From: Streptomyces sp. Ncost-T10-10d | GTDB taxonomy: Bacteria > Actinomycetota > Actinomycetes > Streptomycetales > Streptomycetaceae | Length of the DNA stretch: 32,456 nt | Reading direction: 5' to 3' | NCBI RefSeq assembly: GCF_900091955.1 | Contig: NZ_FMDF01000095.1 | Coordinates: 1-32,456 of the forward strand | Shown: in pieces, positions 6,966 to 14,165 of the stretch | How the letters are laid out: the number at the start of each line of letters is the position of its first letter | How positions within the stretch are numbered: the first letter of the stretch is position 1 | Position numbers and translations under genes: made by a program | The notes under the pieces: model-generated | The model's input: only the letters and a program-made list of their open reading frames with translations | The model's database searches: none | Told to the model about the DNA's origin: nothing

Positions 6966-8537
6966 TCACGGCGTCAGCGCGGGCTCCTTGCCGAGTTCGA
7001 CCTCGGACTCGGGCTCGGGCTCGGGCTCGGCAACGGTGTCCATGCCCTCGTCGCCGCCCTCCACGTGCTGCCGCGGCCGCGCGGGCAGCGCGAACATCAC
7101 CAGGAAGATCACTGCGAGCACCCCTGCCACCCACCAGAGCGAGTGCTGGAACGCCTCCGCGAACGCCGGGCCCGCCTCCTGCGGCGCCAGCCGGTCGCTG
7201 ATCGAGCCGAAGAAGACGACCGAGACCAGTCCGAGCCCGAGTGCATTGCCCATCTGCTGCACGGTGTTGATCAGCCCGGAGGCCGAACCCGAGTGCTCCT
7301 TCGGCACCTCGGACAGCACCACGTCCGTCAGCGGGGCCACGATCAGACCCATGCCGATGCCCATGACCACCAGCGGCAGGGCCATCTGCCAGGACGTGAT
7401 GTCCATGCCGTACCGGTCTGACTCCCAGATGTAGAGCAGCAGGCCGACGACCATCAGCAGTGCGCCCGCCTGGAGGACCTTGCGGCCGAAGCGGGGCACC
7501 AGCTTCTGTACGGAGATCCCGGCGGCGAACGAGACGGCGATCGAGAACGGGACACCGGTCGTGCCGGCCCGCAGCGCGCTCCAGCCGAGGCCCATCTGCA
7601 TGTAGAGCGTCCAGACGAGGAAGAAGATGCCGAGGCCGACGCCGAAGGTCAGCTGCACGGCGATGCCCGCCGCGAAGCTCTTGACCCGGAACAGCGACAG
7701 CTCGACCAGCGGCGAACCGTCCCTGCGCGCCTTCTTCCGCTCGAACACCACCAGGACCAGGAACACCAGGAGGCTGCCGACCATCGACACATGGCCCCAG
7801 ACCGGCCAGCCCAGCTCGCGCCCTCGGGTGAGCGGATAGATCAGCATCAGCATCCCCAGCGTCACCAGGGCGACACCGATCAGGTCGAGCCGGAGCGCCT
7901 TGGGGGCCTTGGACTCGGTGATGAACTTCCGACCCAGGATCAGGCCCGCGATGCCGACCGGCAGGTTGATCAGGAAGATCGGCCGCCACTCGAGACCGGC
8001 GATGTTCCACTCGGTGAGCAGTGCACCCAGCAGCGGTCCCGAGACGGCACCGAGGCCGACTATCGCGCCGAAGAGGCCGAAGACCTTTCCGCGCTCGTGC
8101 GCCGGGAAGGTGGCGTGCACGATCGACAGGACCTGCGGAACCATCAGCGCAGCGGTGCCGCCCTGAAGGATGCGGGAGGCGACCAGCATCTCCGGGTTCG
8201 CGGCGAAGCCGCAGAGCGCGGAGGCCAGCGTGAAGCCGCCGATACCGATGAGGAAGAGCCGCTTGCGGCCGTAGATGTCGCCGAGGCGGCCGCCGGTGAT
8301 CAGACCGGCCGCGAAGGCCAGGGCGTATCCGGCGGTGATCCACTGGATCGAGCTGAACGAGGCGCCGGTGTCGCGCTGGATGCTCGGGATGGCGATGTTG
8401 ACGATCGTGACGTCGACCAGGTCCATGAAGGCCGCGGTCATCACAATGGCGAGCGCGAACCAGCGTCGCCGGTCCGACGGGTCCGAGGACACCGTGGGCC
8501 CGGATGCCGTGGACGGCAGAGATGCGGAAGAAGTCAT
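6966..8537 (-). CDS. MFS drug efflux transporter, DHA2 family
   Basis: This is a 523-residue proton-driven exporter of the DHA2 (QacA/EmrB, 14-helix) family. The first helix carries MDLVDVTIVNIAIPSI. The loop-2 motif GGRLGDIYGRKR is complete, and ITAGYALAFAAGLITG and SGLINTVQQMGNALG are typical. The C-terminal tail is cytoplasmic, acidic and low in complexity, with a run of EPEPEPESE. The ATG at 8537 gives the expected short N terminus; no clear ribosome site is seen. The gene is divergent from a WYL regulator 92 bp away, the usual arrangement for a pump and its regulator. The substrate cannot be predicted. Confidence 0.93.
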   Translation of the reverse strand: MTSSASLPSTASGPTVSSDPSDRRRWFALAIVMTAAFMDLVDVTIVNIAIPSIQRDTGASFSSIQWITAGYALAFAAGLITGGRLGDIYGRKRLFLIGIGGFTLASALCGFAANPEMLVASRILQGGTAALMVPQVLSIVHATFPAHERGKVFGLFGAIVGLGAVSGPLLGALLTEWNIAGLEWRPIFLINLPVGIAGLILGRKFITESKAPKALRLDLIGVALVTLGMLMLIYPLTRGRELGWPVWGHVSMVGSLLVFLVLVVFERKKARRDGSPLVELSLFRVKSFAAGIAVQLTFGVGLGIFFLVWTLYMQMGLGWSALRAGTTGVPFSIAVSFAAGISVQKLVPRFGRKVLQAGALLMVVGLLLYIWESDRYGMDITSWQMALPLVVMGIGMGLIVAPLTDVVLSEVPKEHSGSASGLINTVQQMGNALGLGLVSVVFFGSISDRLAPQEAGPAFAEAFQHSLWWVAGVLAVIFLVMFALPARPRQHVEGGDEGMDTVAEPEPEPESEVELGKEPALTP

Positions 8538-8565
8538 ATGAAGAAGCTAAACGGCCATTAGGTCA

Positions 8566-8575
8566 GGTCATGACC
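8566..8575. promoter_or_regulatory. Palindrome in the pump/WYL-regulator intergenic region
   Basis: ggtcatgacc is a perfect 10-bp palindrome with a partial direct copy (ggtca) just upstream. It is centred in the 92-bp gap between divergent genes, so it may be the operator of the WYL regulator. The assignment rests on location. Confidence 0.4.
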
Positions 8576-8629
8576 CAATGGATGGACACCCTGATGAGAT
8601 GACCCACACACCGGCGCGAGGCTGAACCC

Positions 8630-9676
8630 ATGACCGACACCCCGGCACGACTGCTGAATCTGCTGTCGCTCCTCCAGACGCCCCGCGAGTGGCCGGGCAG
8701 CGAGCTCGCCGAGCGGCTCGACGTCAGCCCGCGCACCATCCGCCGCGACATCGACCGGCTCCGCGAGCTCGGCTATCCGGTCGAGGCCTCGCGCGGATCG
8801 GTCGGCGGCTACCGCCTCGTCGCGGGCACCGCCATGCCGCCGCTGCTCCTCGACGACGAGGAGGCGGTAGCCATCGCGGTGGGCCTGCGGGCAGGTGCCG
8901 GCCATGCCATCGAGGGGGTCGACGAAGCGTCCGTACGGGCTCTGGCGAAGCTGGAGCAGGTGCTGCCGTCGCGGTTGCGGCACCGCGTCTCGACCCTGCA
9001 GAACGCAACGATGCCGCTGACCCGCGGCGACGGTTCGACGATCGATCCGCACACGCTGACGGTGATGGCGGCGGCGGTCACCGGGCGGGAGCGGCTGCGG
9101 TTCGCCTACCGTGCGGGCGACGGTGCCGAGACGAAGCGGCAGGCCGAGCCGTACCGGCTGGTGAGCACGGGGTGGCGCTGGTATCTCGTCGCGTACGACC
9201 TGGGGCGCGAGGACTGGCGTACGTTCCGGGTCGACCGGGTCAGCGAGCCGTTCGCGACCGGGGCCCGGTTCACACCGCGCGAGCTGCCGACGGGTGATGC
9301 GGCGGAGTTCCTCAGCAGCTCCATCACCCGGCGGCAGCCGGAGCTGGCGGTCGATGTGAGCTTCGCGGCCCCTGCGGACTTCGTGTCCGCGCGGCTGCCG
9401 GCCTCGATCGGCCCGTTGGAGCGGACCGGCGAGAACAGCTGCCGGCTGCGGGCGGTCCTGTCGGACTCGCTGGAGTGGGTGGCGCTCCGGCTGGCGCTGG
9501 TGGACTGCGAGTTCACCGCGCACGAACCGCCACAGCTGGTGGAGTACCTGAGCCATCTGGGCGCCCGGCTGACCCGCGCGACAGCACACCGACACGTCAC
9601 CGCCCGAACGACGGCCGACCCGGCCTCCACCGAACGCACAGAAGGCCGGCCTCCGCCGAACGCGCAAAAAGAATGA
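8630..9676 (+). CDS. YafY-type transcriptional regulator (HTH + WYL domain)
   Basis: This is a 348-residue DNA-binding regulator. An N-terminal HTH_11 domain (about 5-60) has the recognition region SELAERLDVSPRTIRRDIDR. A WYL domain spans about 140-220, with the naming residues in WRWYLVAYDL and the following WRTFRVDRVSEP. A WCX-like C-terminal domain ends near 320. WYL domains sense ligands, often nucleotides or oligonucleotides, but in this common Streptomyces type the ligand is not known. The ATG at 8630 has GAGG about 8 nt upstream. It is divergent from the DHA2 pump and probably controls it. The last 30 residues are a polar low-complexity tail. Confidence 0.93.
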   Translation: MTDTPARLLNLLSLLQTPREWPGSELAERLDVSPRTIRRDIDRLRELGYPVEASRGSVGGYRLVAGTAMPPLLLDDEEAVAIAVGLRAGAGHAIEGVDEASVRALAKLEQVLPSRLRHRVSTLQNATMPLTRGDGSTIDPHTLTVMAAAVTGRERLRFAYRAGDGAETKRQAEPYRLVSTGWRWYLVAYDLGREDWRTFRVDRVSEPFATGARFTPRELPTGDAAEFLSSSITRRQPELAVDVSFAAPADFVSARLPASIGPLERTGENSCRLRAVLSDSLEWVALRLALVDCEFTAHEPPQLVEYLSHLGARLTRATAHRHVTARTTADPASTERTEGRPPPNAQKE

Positions 9677-9710
9677 GCCCCGGCGCCAGGGGGGGTGGGC
9701 GCCGGGACTC
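9675..9710. terminator. Bidirectional hairpin terminator
   Basis: gagccccggcgcc (9675-9687) and ggcgccgggactc (9698-9710) form 13-base arms with one mismatch. It lies between the converging WYL regulator and hrdD and overlaps the regulator's stop codon. Confidence 0.75.
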
Positions 9711-9762
9711 AGTTCAGGGGGTCACACGAAGCGACCTATTTCGGAGGTTACTGGACGAAGGC

Positions 9763-10761
9763 TCACGCCGCAGCGTCAAAACCCGTGTCGTGGGCCATTC
9801 GCTTCAGTTCGAGCAGCGCGTGCTTCTCGATCTGGCGGATCCGCTCACGGGTCAGACCGTGCTGCTTGCCCACCTCGGTGAGGGTCCGCTCACGGCCGTC
9901 CTCGATGCCGTACCGCATACGGATGATCGATGCGGTGCGGTTGTCGAGCTTGCCGATCAGGTCCTCCAGCTCCTCGCTGCGCAGCAGCGTCATCACCGAC
10001 TGCTCGGGCGACACCGCGGAGGTGTCCTCCAGCAGGTCACCGAACTGCGTCTCGCCCTCGTCGTCCACGGACATGTTGAGGCTGACCGGGTCACGGGCCC
10101 AGTCCAGGACGTCACCCACACGCTCCGGCGTGGAGTCCAGCTCGGCGGCTATCTCCGTGTGCTCCGGCTCACGCCCGTGCTCACGGTTGAACTCGCGCTG
10201 CACCCGTCGGATCCTGCCGAGCTCCTCCACCAGGTGGACGGGGAGCCGGATCGTACGGGACTGGTCGGCTATGGAACGGGTGATGGCCTGACGGATCCAC
10301 CACGTCGCATATGTGGAGAACTTGAAGCCCTTGGCGTAGTCGAACTTCTCGACCGCGCGCACCAGGCCCGCGTTCCCCTCCTGGATCAGGTCGAGCAGGG
10401 GCAGCCCGGCCCGCGGATAGCGGCGCGCGACGGCAACGACCAGTCGGAGGTTGGAACGGATGAATATGTCCTTGGCACGCTCGCCCTCGGCGACCAGCGC
10501 CTCCAGCTCCTCGCGCGTGGCTCCACCGGCTTCGCTCTCCACCGCGCCGTCGAGAATCTGTCGTGCGTAAACACCCGCCTCGACGGTTTGCGACAGCTCG
10601 ACCTCCTTTGCGGCATCGAGCAACGGCGTACGCGCGATCTCGTCCAGGTACATGCCGACCAGGTCGCGATCGGCGATCTCTCCGCCCGAGGCGCGAACAC
10701 TGCTTGCCCGGCTGGTCCCGCCGGTGGCGGACGAACGACGGGCGACGGCACGGGTTGCCAT
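9763..10761 (-). CDS. hrdD: Group 2 RNA polymerase sigma factor HrdD
   Basis: This is a 332-residue sigma-70 family factor, the same length as I recall for HrdD of S. coelicolor, with the same MATRAVARR start. Region 1.2 is GMYLDEIARTPLLDAAKEVELS. Region 2 spans about 95-165 (IRSNLRLVVAVARRYPRAG, DLIQEGNAGLVRAVEKFD, FSTYATWWIRQAITRSIADQ). Regions 3 and 4 follow, ending in the region 4.2 helix LTRERIRQIEKHALLELKR. The ATG at 10761 has GGGAG 6 nt upstream. HrdD is dispensable in model species and responds to stress. A perfect SigR-type promoter lies upstream, which fits the known SigR control of hrdD in S. coelicolor. The gene diverges from the GNAT gene. Confidence 0.96.
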   Translation of the reverse strand: MATRAVARRSSATGGTSRASSVRASGGEIADRDLVGMYLDEIARTPLLDAAKEVELSQTVEAGVYARQILDGAVESEAGGATREELEALVAEGERAKDIFIRSNLRLVVAVARRYPRAGLPLLDLIQEGNAGLVRAVEKFDYAKGFKFSTYATWWIRQAITRSIADQSRTIRLPVHLVEELGRIRRVQREFNREHGREPEHTEIAAELDSTPERVGDVLDWARDPVSLNMSVDDEGETQFGDLLEDTSAVSPEQSVMTLLRSEELEDLIGKLDNRTASIIRMRYGIEDGRERTLTEVGKQHGLTRERIRQIEKHALLELKRMAHDTGFDAAA

Positions 10762-10822
10762 GCGTGCTCCCTTGCTGAGTAGGTCGCGACACCCTCTCGG
10801 GTGCCCTGCATCCGATGGAAAC

Positions 10823-10849
10823 AACGACTGGAATCCGGACAGAATTCCC
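10823..10849 (-). promoter_or_regulatory. SigR-type promoter of hrdD
   Basis: On the minus strand GGGAAT (10849-10844) is followed after exactly 18 bp by GTT (10825-10823). This is the full GGGAAT-N18-GTT consensus of the thiol-oxidative-stress sigma factor SigR. It sits about 60 bp upstream of the hrdD start codon. Confidence 0.88.
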
Positions 10850-10909
10850 ATGCCTGGCATTCATTTTCGTGATCATGCAGTACCCTGTGCCGCCGCGAAG
10901 GGAGTGCAC

Positions 10910-11449
10910 ATGCCGAGCATCCAGACAGAAGTGCAGGTCAGGCCGGGCATCGAAGGCGATTTGGCGGCACTCACGGACATCTACAACCATTACGTACGTG
11001 AGACCGCGCTCACATTCGATACGGCTCCCCTTACACCCGAACAGCGGCTGCCGTGGCTTCGTTCCCATCCTGAAGACGGCCCGCACCGTCTTCTGGTTGC
11101 TCAGGATGTCCGCATTGTCGGCCCCGCTTCGGTCCTGGGGTACGCCACCAGCAGCGCTTTCCGTCCCAAGGCGGCGTACGCGACCTCGGTCGAGGTGAGC
11201 GTGTACTGCGCCCCGTGGGCCACCGGCCGCGGCATCGGCACGCTCCTCTACTCGTCCCTGTTCGAGGCGCTCGCCGACGAGGACGTGCATCGCGCGTACG
11301 CGGGCATCACCCAGCCCAACGACGCCTCGGCCCGGCTGCACGAGCGCTTCGGTTTCCGCCATGTCGGTACGTACGCCGAGGTGGGCCGGAAGTTCGGCAC
11401 GTACTGGGACGTGGCCTGGTACGAGAAGCGGCTGGGGCCACAGTCCTAG
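10910..11449 (+). CDS. GNAT acetyltransferase, phosphinothricin N-acetyltransferase-like
   Basis: This 179-residue GNAT enzyme would transfer acetyl from acetyl-CoA to an amine. The layout matches the phosphinothricin/methionine-sulfoximine acetyltransferases: an N-terminal IYNHYVRETALTFDT, then VEVSVYCAPWATGRGIGTLLYSSLFEAL (the acetyl-CoA pyrophosphate loop is ATGRGIG), then NDASARLHERFGFRHVGTYAEVGRKFG and a terminal WDVAWYEKRL. The ATG at 10910 has GAAGGGAG 5-12 nt upstream; the open frame runs back into the hrdD gene and is not used. It diverges from hrdD. Members of this subgroup outside bialaphos clusters usually have other amino-acid substrates, so the target is uncertain. Confidence 0.9.
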   Translation: MPSIQTEVQVRPGIEGDLAALTDIYNHYVRETALTFDTAPLTPEQRLPWLRSHPEDGPHRLLVAQDVRIVGPASVLGYATSSAFRPKAAYATSVEVSVYCAPWATGRGIGTLLYSSLFEALADEDVHRAYAGITQPNDASARLHERFGFRHVGTYAEVGRKFGTYWDVAWYEKRLGPQS

Positions 11450-11473
11450 GGCCCGGCCCGGTCGCGGCCTAGG
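11445..11473. terminator. Possible terminator after the GNAT gene
   Basis: cctagg(g)cc at 11445-11453 can pair with ggcctagg at 11466-11473 with one bulge. It overlaps the stop of the GNAT gene. It is a modest structure without a U-tract. Confidence 0.35.
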
Positions 11474-11484
11474 TCCACGGCCCG

Positions 11485-11513
11485 TTACGCACCGCGGGCG
11501 CCACGCCTAGCGT
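11485..11513 (+). promoter_or_regulatory. Candidate leaderless promoter
   Basis: The -10-like TAGCGT (11508-11513) ends 8 bp before the ATG at 11522, with a weak -35 (ttacgc, 11485-11490) 17 bp upstream. No ribosome site precedes the ATG, so a leaderless transcript is likely. Confidence 0.45.
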
Positions 11514-11521
11514 GCTGCCGT

Positions 11522-12604
11522 ATGAGCGACACAACGAGCAGGGGCGGCACGACCAGCGGGCACGGCACACCTGGCACGACCAGCGGCGCCGCCGCCGACA
11601 CCACGGGCACGCTCGACGAGGCGCTGGAACGTCTCCACGCAGCGGGCCCCGAACGGAACGGCTGGCTGAGCAATCACGGACCGATGGCCGTCGAGGCGCT
11701 GGTCCGGCACGGTCAGGCGCCGGCCGTCCACCGGTGGCTCGACCACTACAGCCACAAGCTGGAGGACATGCCGGACACCACGTCCCGGGTTACCGCGGAG
11801 AACTGGCGCGAGGCCCTGGGCGACCCGCGCCGGATCGCGGACTGGACCGTGTACTTCGAGCGGGAGACGGCCGAGCACCCCTGGCGGGACGTCCTGACCG
11901 AGTGGTGGCCGCGGCTGCTGCCCGGCATCGCGGCGGGCGCCACCCACCCCGTGATCCGGGTCGGCCACTCCGTACGCACTCTGCTCGCCGGCGCGGCGAC
12001 CGCACCGCGGATCACCGAGCTCGCCCACGGCCTCGGCTACTGGGCCGCCCGCCACCAGCCGCTTCCCCCACTGACACCGCTCACGCCCGCATCGAGCGCC
12101 GCGGCCGCGCTGGACGCCGTACCTCCGGTGCCCGAGCAGAGCGGCGGCATCCGGGACCGGCTGGCGCAGCTCACCGCGTTCCCGGTGTGGCCGCAGCGGT
12201 TCACCGACGACCCGGACGAGGCGCGGGCCCGGCTGGAGGAACTGGTGCGGGCCGCGACCCACCGCTATGCCACGCACGGACACGGCGAACCGATCATGCT
12301 GGTGCATGCCGCGACCGCCCCCAATGCCGTACTGCGCACGCTGCCCGCACTCCCCCGCGCGCTGTGGGTGCCGAGCCTGGAGGCCGCCTGGGCGGCAAGC
12401 GCCGCGGTCACCGCCGCGTACGGCCCGGCCGAGCCGGCCCCGTACGGACCGGCGACAGCGTCGGCCGAGGAGCTCTTCGCGCGGGCGGCGGCGCACGGCG
12501 ACGATCACACCATCAAGTTCACGGACACCGCACTGGACATCGGTGATGCGACGGCCCTCGCCGCCGCACTGCGCTCGATCGAGCTGAACCCGCCGACCCT
12601 GTGA
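11522..12604 (+). CDS. Questin oxidase family protein (DUF4243)
   Basis: The 360-residue protein matches the questin_oxidase/DUF4243 family, whose fungal member performs Baeyer-Villiger-like ring cleavage of the anthraquinone questin. Bacterial members are functionally unknown. Visible family features are GWLSNHGPMAVEALVRHG (about 40-57), HRWLDHYSHKL, and PWRDVLTEWWPRLLPGIAAGATHPVIRVGHSVRTLL, with several His residues that could bind a metal. The final part repeats alternating helices ending in DDHTIKFTDTALD. The N-terminal 30 residues are a Thr/Gly/Ser-rich low-complexity tail. The ATG at 11522 lies right after a -10-like element, suggesting leaderless translation. Whether it has any link to the neighbouring extradiol dioxygenase is unknown. 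Confidence 0.8.
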   Translation: MSDTTSRGGTTSGHGTPGTTSGAAADTTGTLDEALERLHAAGPERNGWLSNHGPMAVEALVRHGQAPAVHRWLDHYSHKLEDMPDTTSRVTAENWREALGDPRRIADWTVYFERETAEHPWRDVLTEWWPRLLPGIAAGATHPVIRVGHSVRTLLAGAATAPRITELAHGLGYWAARHQPLPPLTPLTPASSAAAALDAVPPVPEQSGGIRDRLAQLTAFPVWPQRFTDDPDEARARLEELVRAATHRYATHGHGEPIMLVHAATAPNAVLRTLPALPRALWVPSLEAAWAASAAVTAAYGPAEPAPYGPATASAEELFARAAAHGDDHTIKFTDTALDIGDATALAAALRSIELNPPTL

Positions 12605-12622
12605 CAGGACCTCGGACAGAGC

Positions 12623-13405
12623 TCAGCCGAACTGCACCGACCGCTTCGCGAGTCCCATCCAGAATCCGTCGATGACGCTGCGGCCCCGGTCCAGCTCACC
12701 CTCCGAGGCGCCGAGCGTCACGAAGAGCGGCGCGAAGTGCTCGGTGCGCGGGTGGGCCAGCCGGCCGGCCGGGGACTTGCGCTCGAAATCCAGCAGCGCG
12801 TCGATGTCCCGCGCCTGGAGCGCCCGGTTCCCCCAGTCGTCGAACTCCGCCGACCAGCCGGGGGTGCCGCCGCCCGCATGCCGCAGGGCGGCCAGGTTGT
12901 GGGTGAAGAAGCCGCTGCCGACGATCAGGACACCCTCGTCGCGCAGCGGTGCGAGCTTGCGCCCGATGTCCATCAGCTTCTGCGGGTCCAGCGTCGGCAT
13001 GGAGATCTGGAGTACGGGGATGTCGGCGCCGGGGAACATCTCGACCAGCGGGACGTACGCCCCGTGGTCGAGCCCGCGGTCCGGGATGTCCTGGACCGGC
13101 GTACCCGCTCCGCGCAGCAGTTTGCGTACGTTCTCCGCCAGCGCCGGGGCGCCCGGGGCGGCGTACTGCACCCGGTAGTAGTGCTCGGGGAAGCCCCAGA
13201 AGTCGTAGACGAGCGGGACGGCCTCCGTCGCGCCGAGGGCGAGCGGGGCCTCCTCCCAGTGCGCGGAAACCATCAGGATCGCGCGGGGGCGGGGCAACTG
13301 CGCGGACCAGGCGGCCAGTTCGCCGGGCCAGACCGGGTCGTCGGCCAGCGGCGGCGCGCCGTGGGAGAGATAGAGGGCGGGCATGCGCTCCGCGGTGACA
13401 GTCAT
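12623..13405 (-). CDS. DODA-type extradiol ring-opening dioxygenase (class III)
   Basis: This is a 260-residue LigB-superfamily protein of the DODA/YgiD type, which opens catechol rings such as L-DOPA using a metal. Conserved pieces are PALYLSHGAPP (first metal His), ILMVSAHWEE (second metal His), YDFWGFPEHYYRVQY, DRGLDHGAYVPLVEMFP (catalytic His region), VLQISMP and VGSGFFTHNL. The ATG at 13405 has GGGGAG at a 4-5 nt spacing; the ATG at 13417 lacks a ribosome site. It is divergent from a MarR regulator and their promoters overlap, which suggests control by it in response to a phenolic compound. The real substrate is not predictable. Confidence 0.92.
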   Translation of the reverse strand: MTVTAERMPALYLSHGAPPLADDPVWPGELAAWSAQLPRPRAILMVSAHWEEAPLALGATEAVPLVYDFWGFPEHYYRVQYAAPGAPALAENVRKLLRGAGTPVQDIPDRGLDHGAYVPLVEMFPGADIPVLQISMPTLDPQKLMDIGRKLAPLRDEGVLIVGSGFFTHNLAALRHAGGGTPGWSAEFDDWGNRALQARDIDALLDFERKSPAGRLAHPRTEHFAPLFVTLGASEGELDRGRSVIDGFWMGLAKRSVQFG

Positions 13406-13499
13406 GGCACTCCCCATCCGCTGCTGATCAAGGTAAGTCTTTTACTGGTCTCTTCAGAAAAGGAAGGATTCTTTAATCTTCAAGCTCCTACCCCCCGAG

Positions 13500-13544
13500 A
13501 CCTTAGCTCCATCTAGTTAAACTTTCAAGAAAAGGTCGTACAGT
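13500..13544. promoter_or_regulatory. Overlapping divergent promoters of the dioxygenase and marR
   Basis: Minus strand: TTGAAA (13528-13523), 17 bp, TAAGGT (13505-13500), reading towards the dioxygenase. Plus strand: a weak -35 near 13516-13521 and TACAGT (13539-13544), 8 bp before the marR ATG. The -35 regions overlap. AGTT-A-AACT (13515-13523) is an interrupted palindrome inside the overlap and a candidate MarR operator. Confidence 0.55.
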
Positions 13545-13551
13545 GGAGTAC

Positions 13552-14055
13552 ATGACCACGGCATCCCCCGGCGAGCCCCGCTGGCTCTCCGACGAAGAGC
13601 AGAGCGTCTGGCGTGCGTATCTCCACGCCACCACGCTCATGGAGGACCACCTCGACCGCCAGCTGCAGCGCGATGCCGGCATGCCACACATCTATTACGG
13701 ACTGCTCGTCCAGCTCTCCCAGGCACCCCGCCGCCGGAAGCGGATGACCGAGCTCGCCAAGGACGCCAAGATCACCCGCTCCCGGCTCTCGCACGCCGTC
13801 GCGCGGCTGGAGAAGAGCGGCTGGGTGCGCCGCGAGGACTGCCCGTCCGACAAGCGCGGCCAGAACGCGGTCCTCACCGACGAGGGCTACGAGATGCTCC
13901 GCCGGTCGGCGCCGGGCCATGTCAGCGCCGTACGCCAGGCGATGTTCGACCGGCTCACACCCGAGCAGATGCGTGCGCTCGGCGAGATCATGCAGGTCGT
14001 CGCCACCGGGCTGCAGCCGGAAGGCACGGACGCGGATCTGCCCTGGCTGCGCTGA
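13552..14055 (+). CDS. MarR family transcriptional regulator
   Basis: This is a 167-residue dimeric winged-helix regulator. The core includes MTELAKDAKITRSRLSHAVARLEKSGW (recognition helix TRSRLSHAVARLE) and the wing VRREDCPSDKRGQNAVLTDEGYEML, flanked by helices for dimerisation. The arrangement of dioxygenase, this MarR, an MFS pump and TetR resembles the S. coelicolor SCO3205 region as I remember it; this should be checked by alignment. ATG 13552 is preferred because a -10-like TACAGT ends 8 bp upstream (leaderless); GTG 13543 is the alternative and would add three residues. MarR proteins usually respond to phenolics or oxidants, which fits a dioxygenase neighbour. A very strong terminator follows. 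Confidence 0.92.
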   Translation: MTTASPGEPRWLSDEEQSVWRAYLHATTLMEDHLDRQLQRDAGMPHIYYGLLVQLSQAPRRRKRMTELAKDAKITRSRLSHAVARLEKSGWVRREDCPSDKRGQNAVLTDEGYEMLRRSAPGHVSAVRQAMFDRLTPEQMRALGEIMQVVATGLQPEGTDADLPWLR

Positions 14056-14064
14056 GCAGTCGTC

Positions 14065-14117
14065 GAACGCGGCTCTGCCCCGGTTCCGTCGAGCGGAACC
14101 GGGGCAGAGCCGCGTTC
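14065..14117. terminator. Strong bidirectional terminator, 24-bp perfect stem
   Basis: Arms at 14065-14088 and 14094-14117 are perfect 24-base complements around a 5-base loop tcgag. It separates the converging marR and DHA2 transporter genes. Confidence 0.9.
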
Positions 14118-14165
14118 ACATCACTTCACGTCACGCACTGCGCGACCCGCGTCGGTGTTCAGTCC

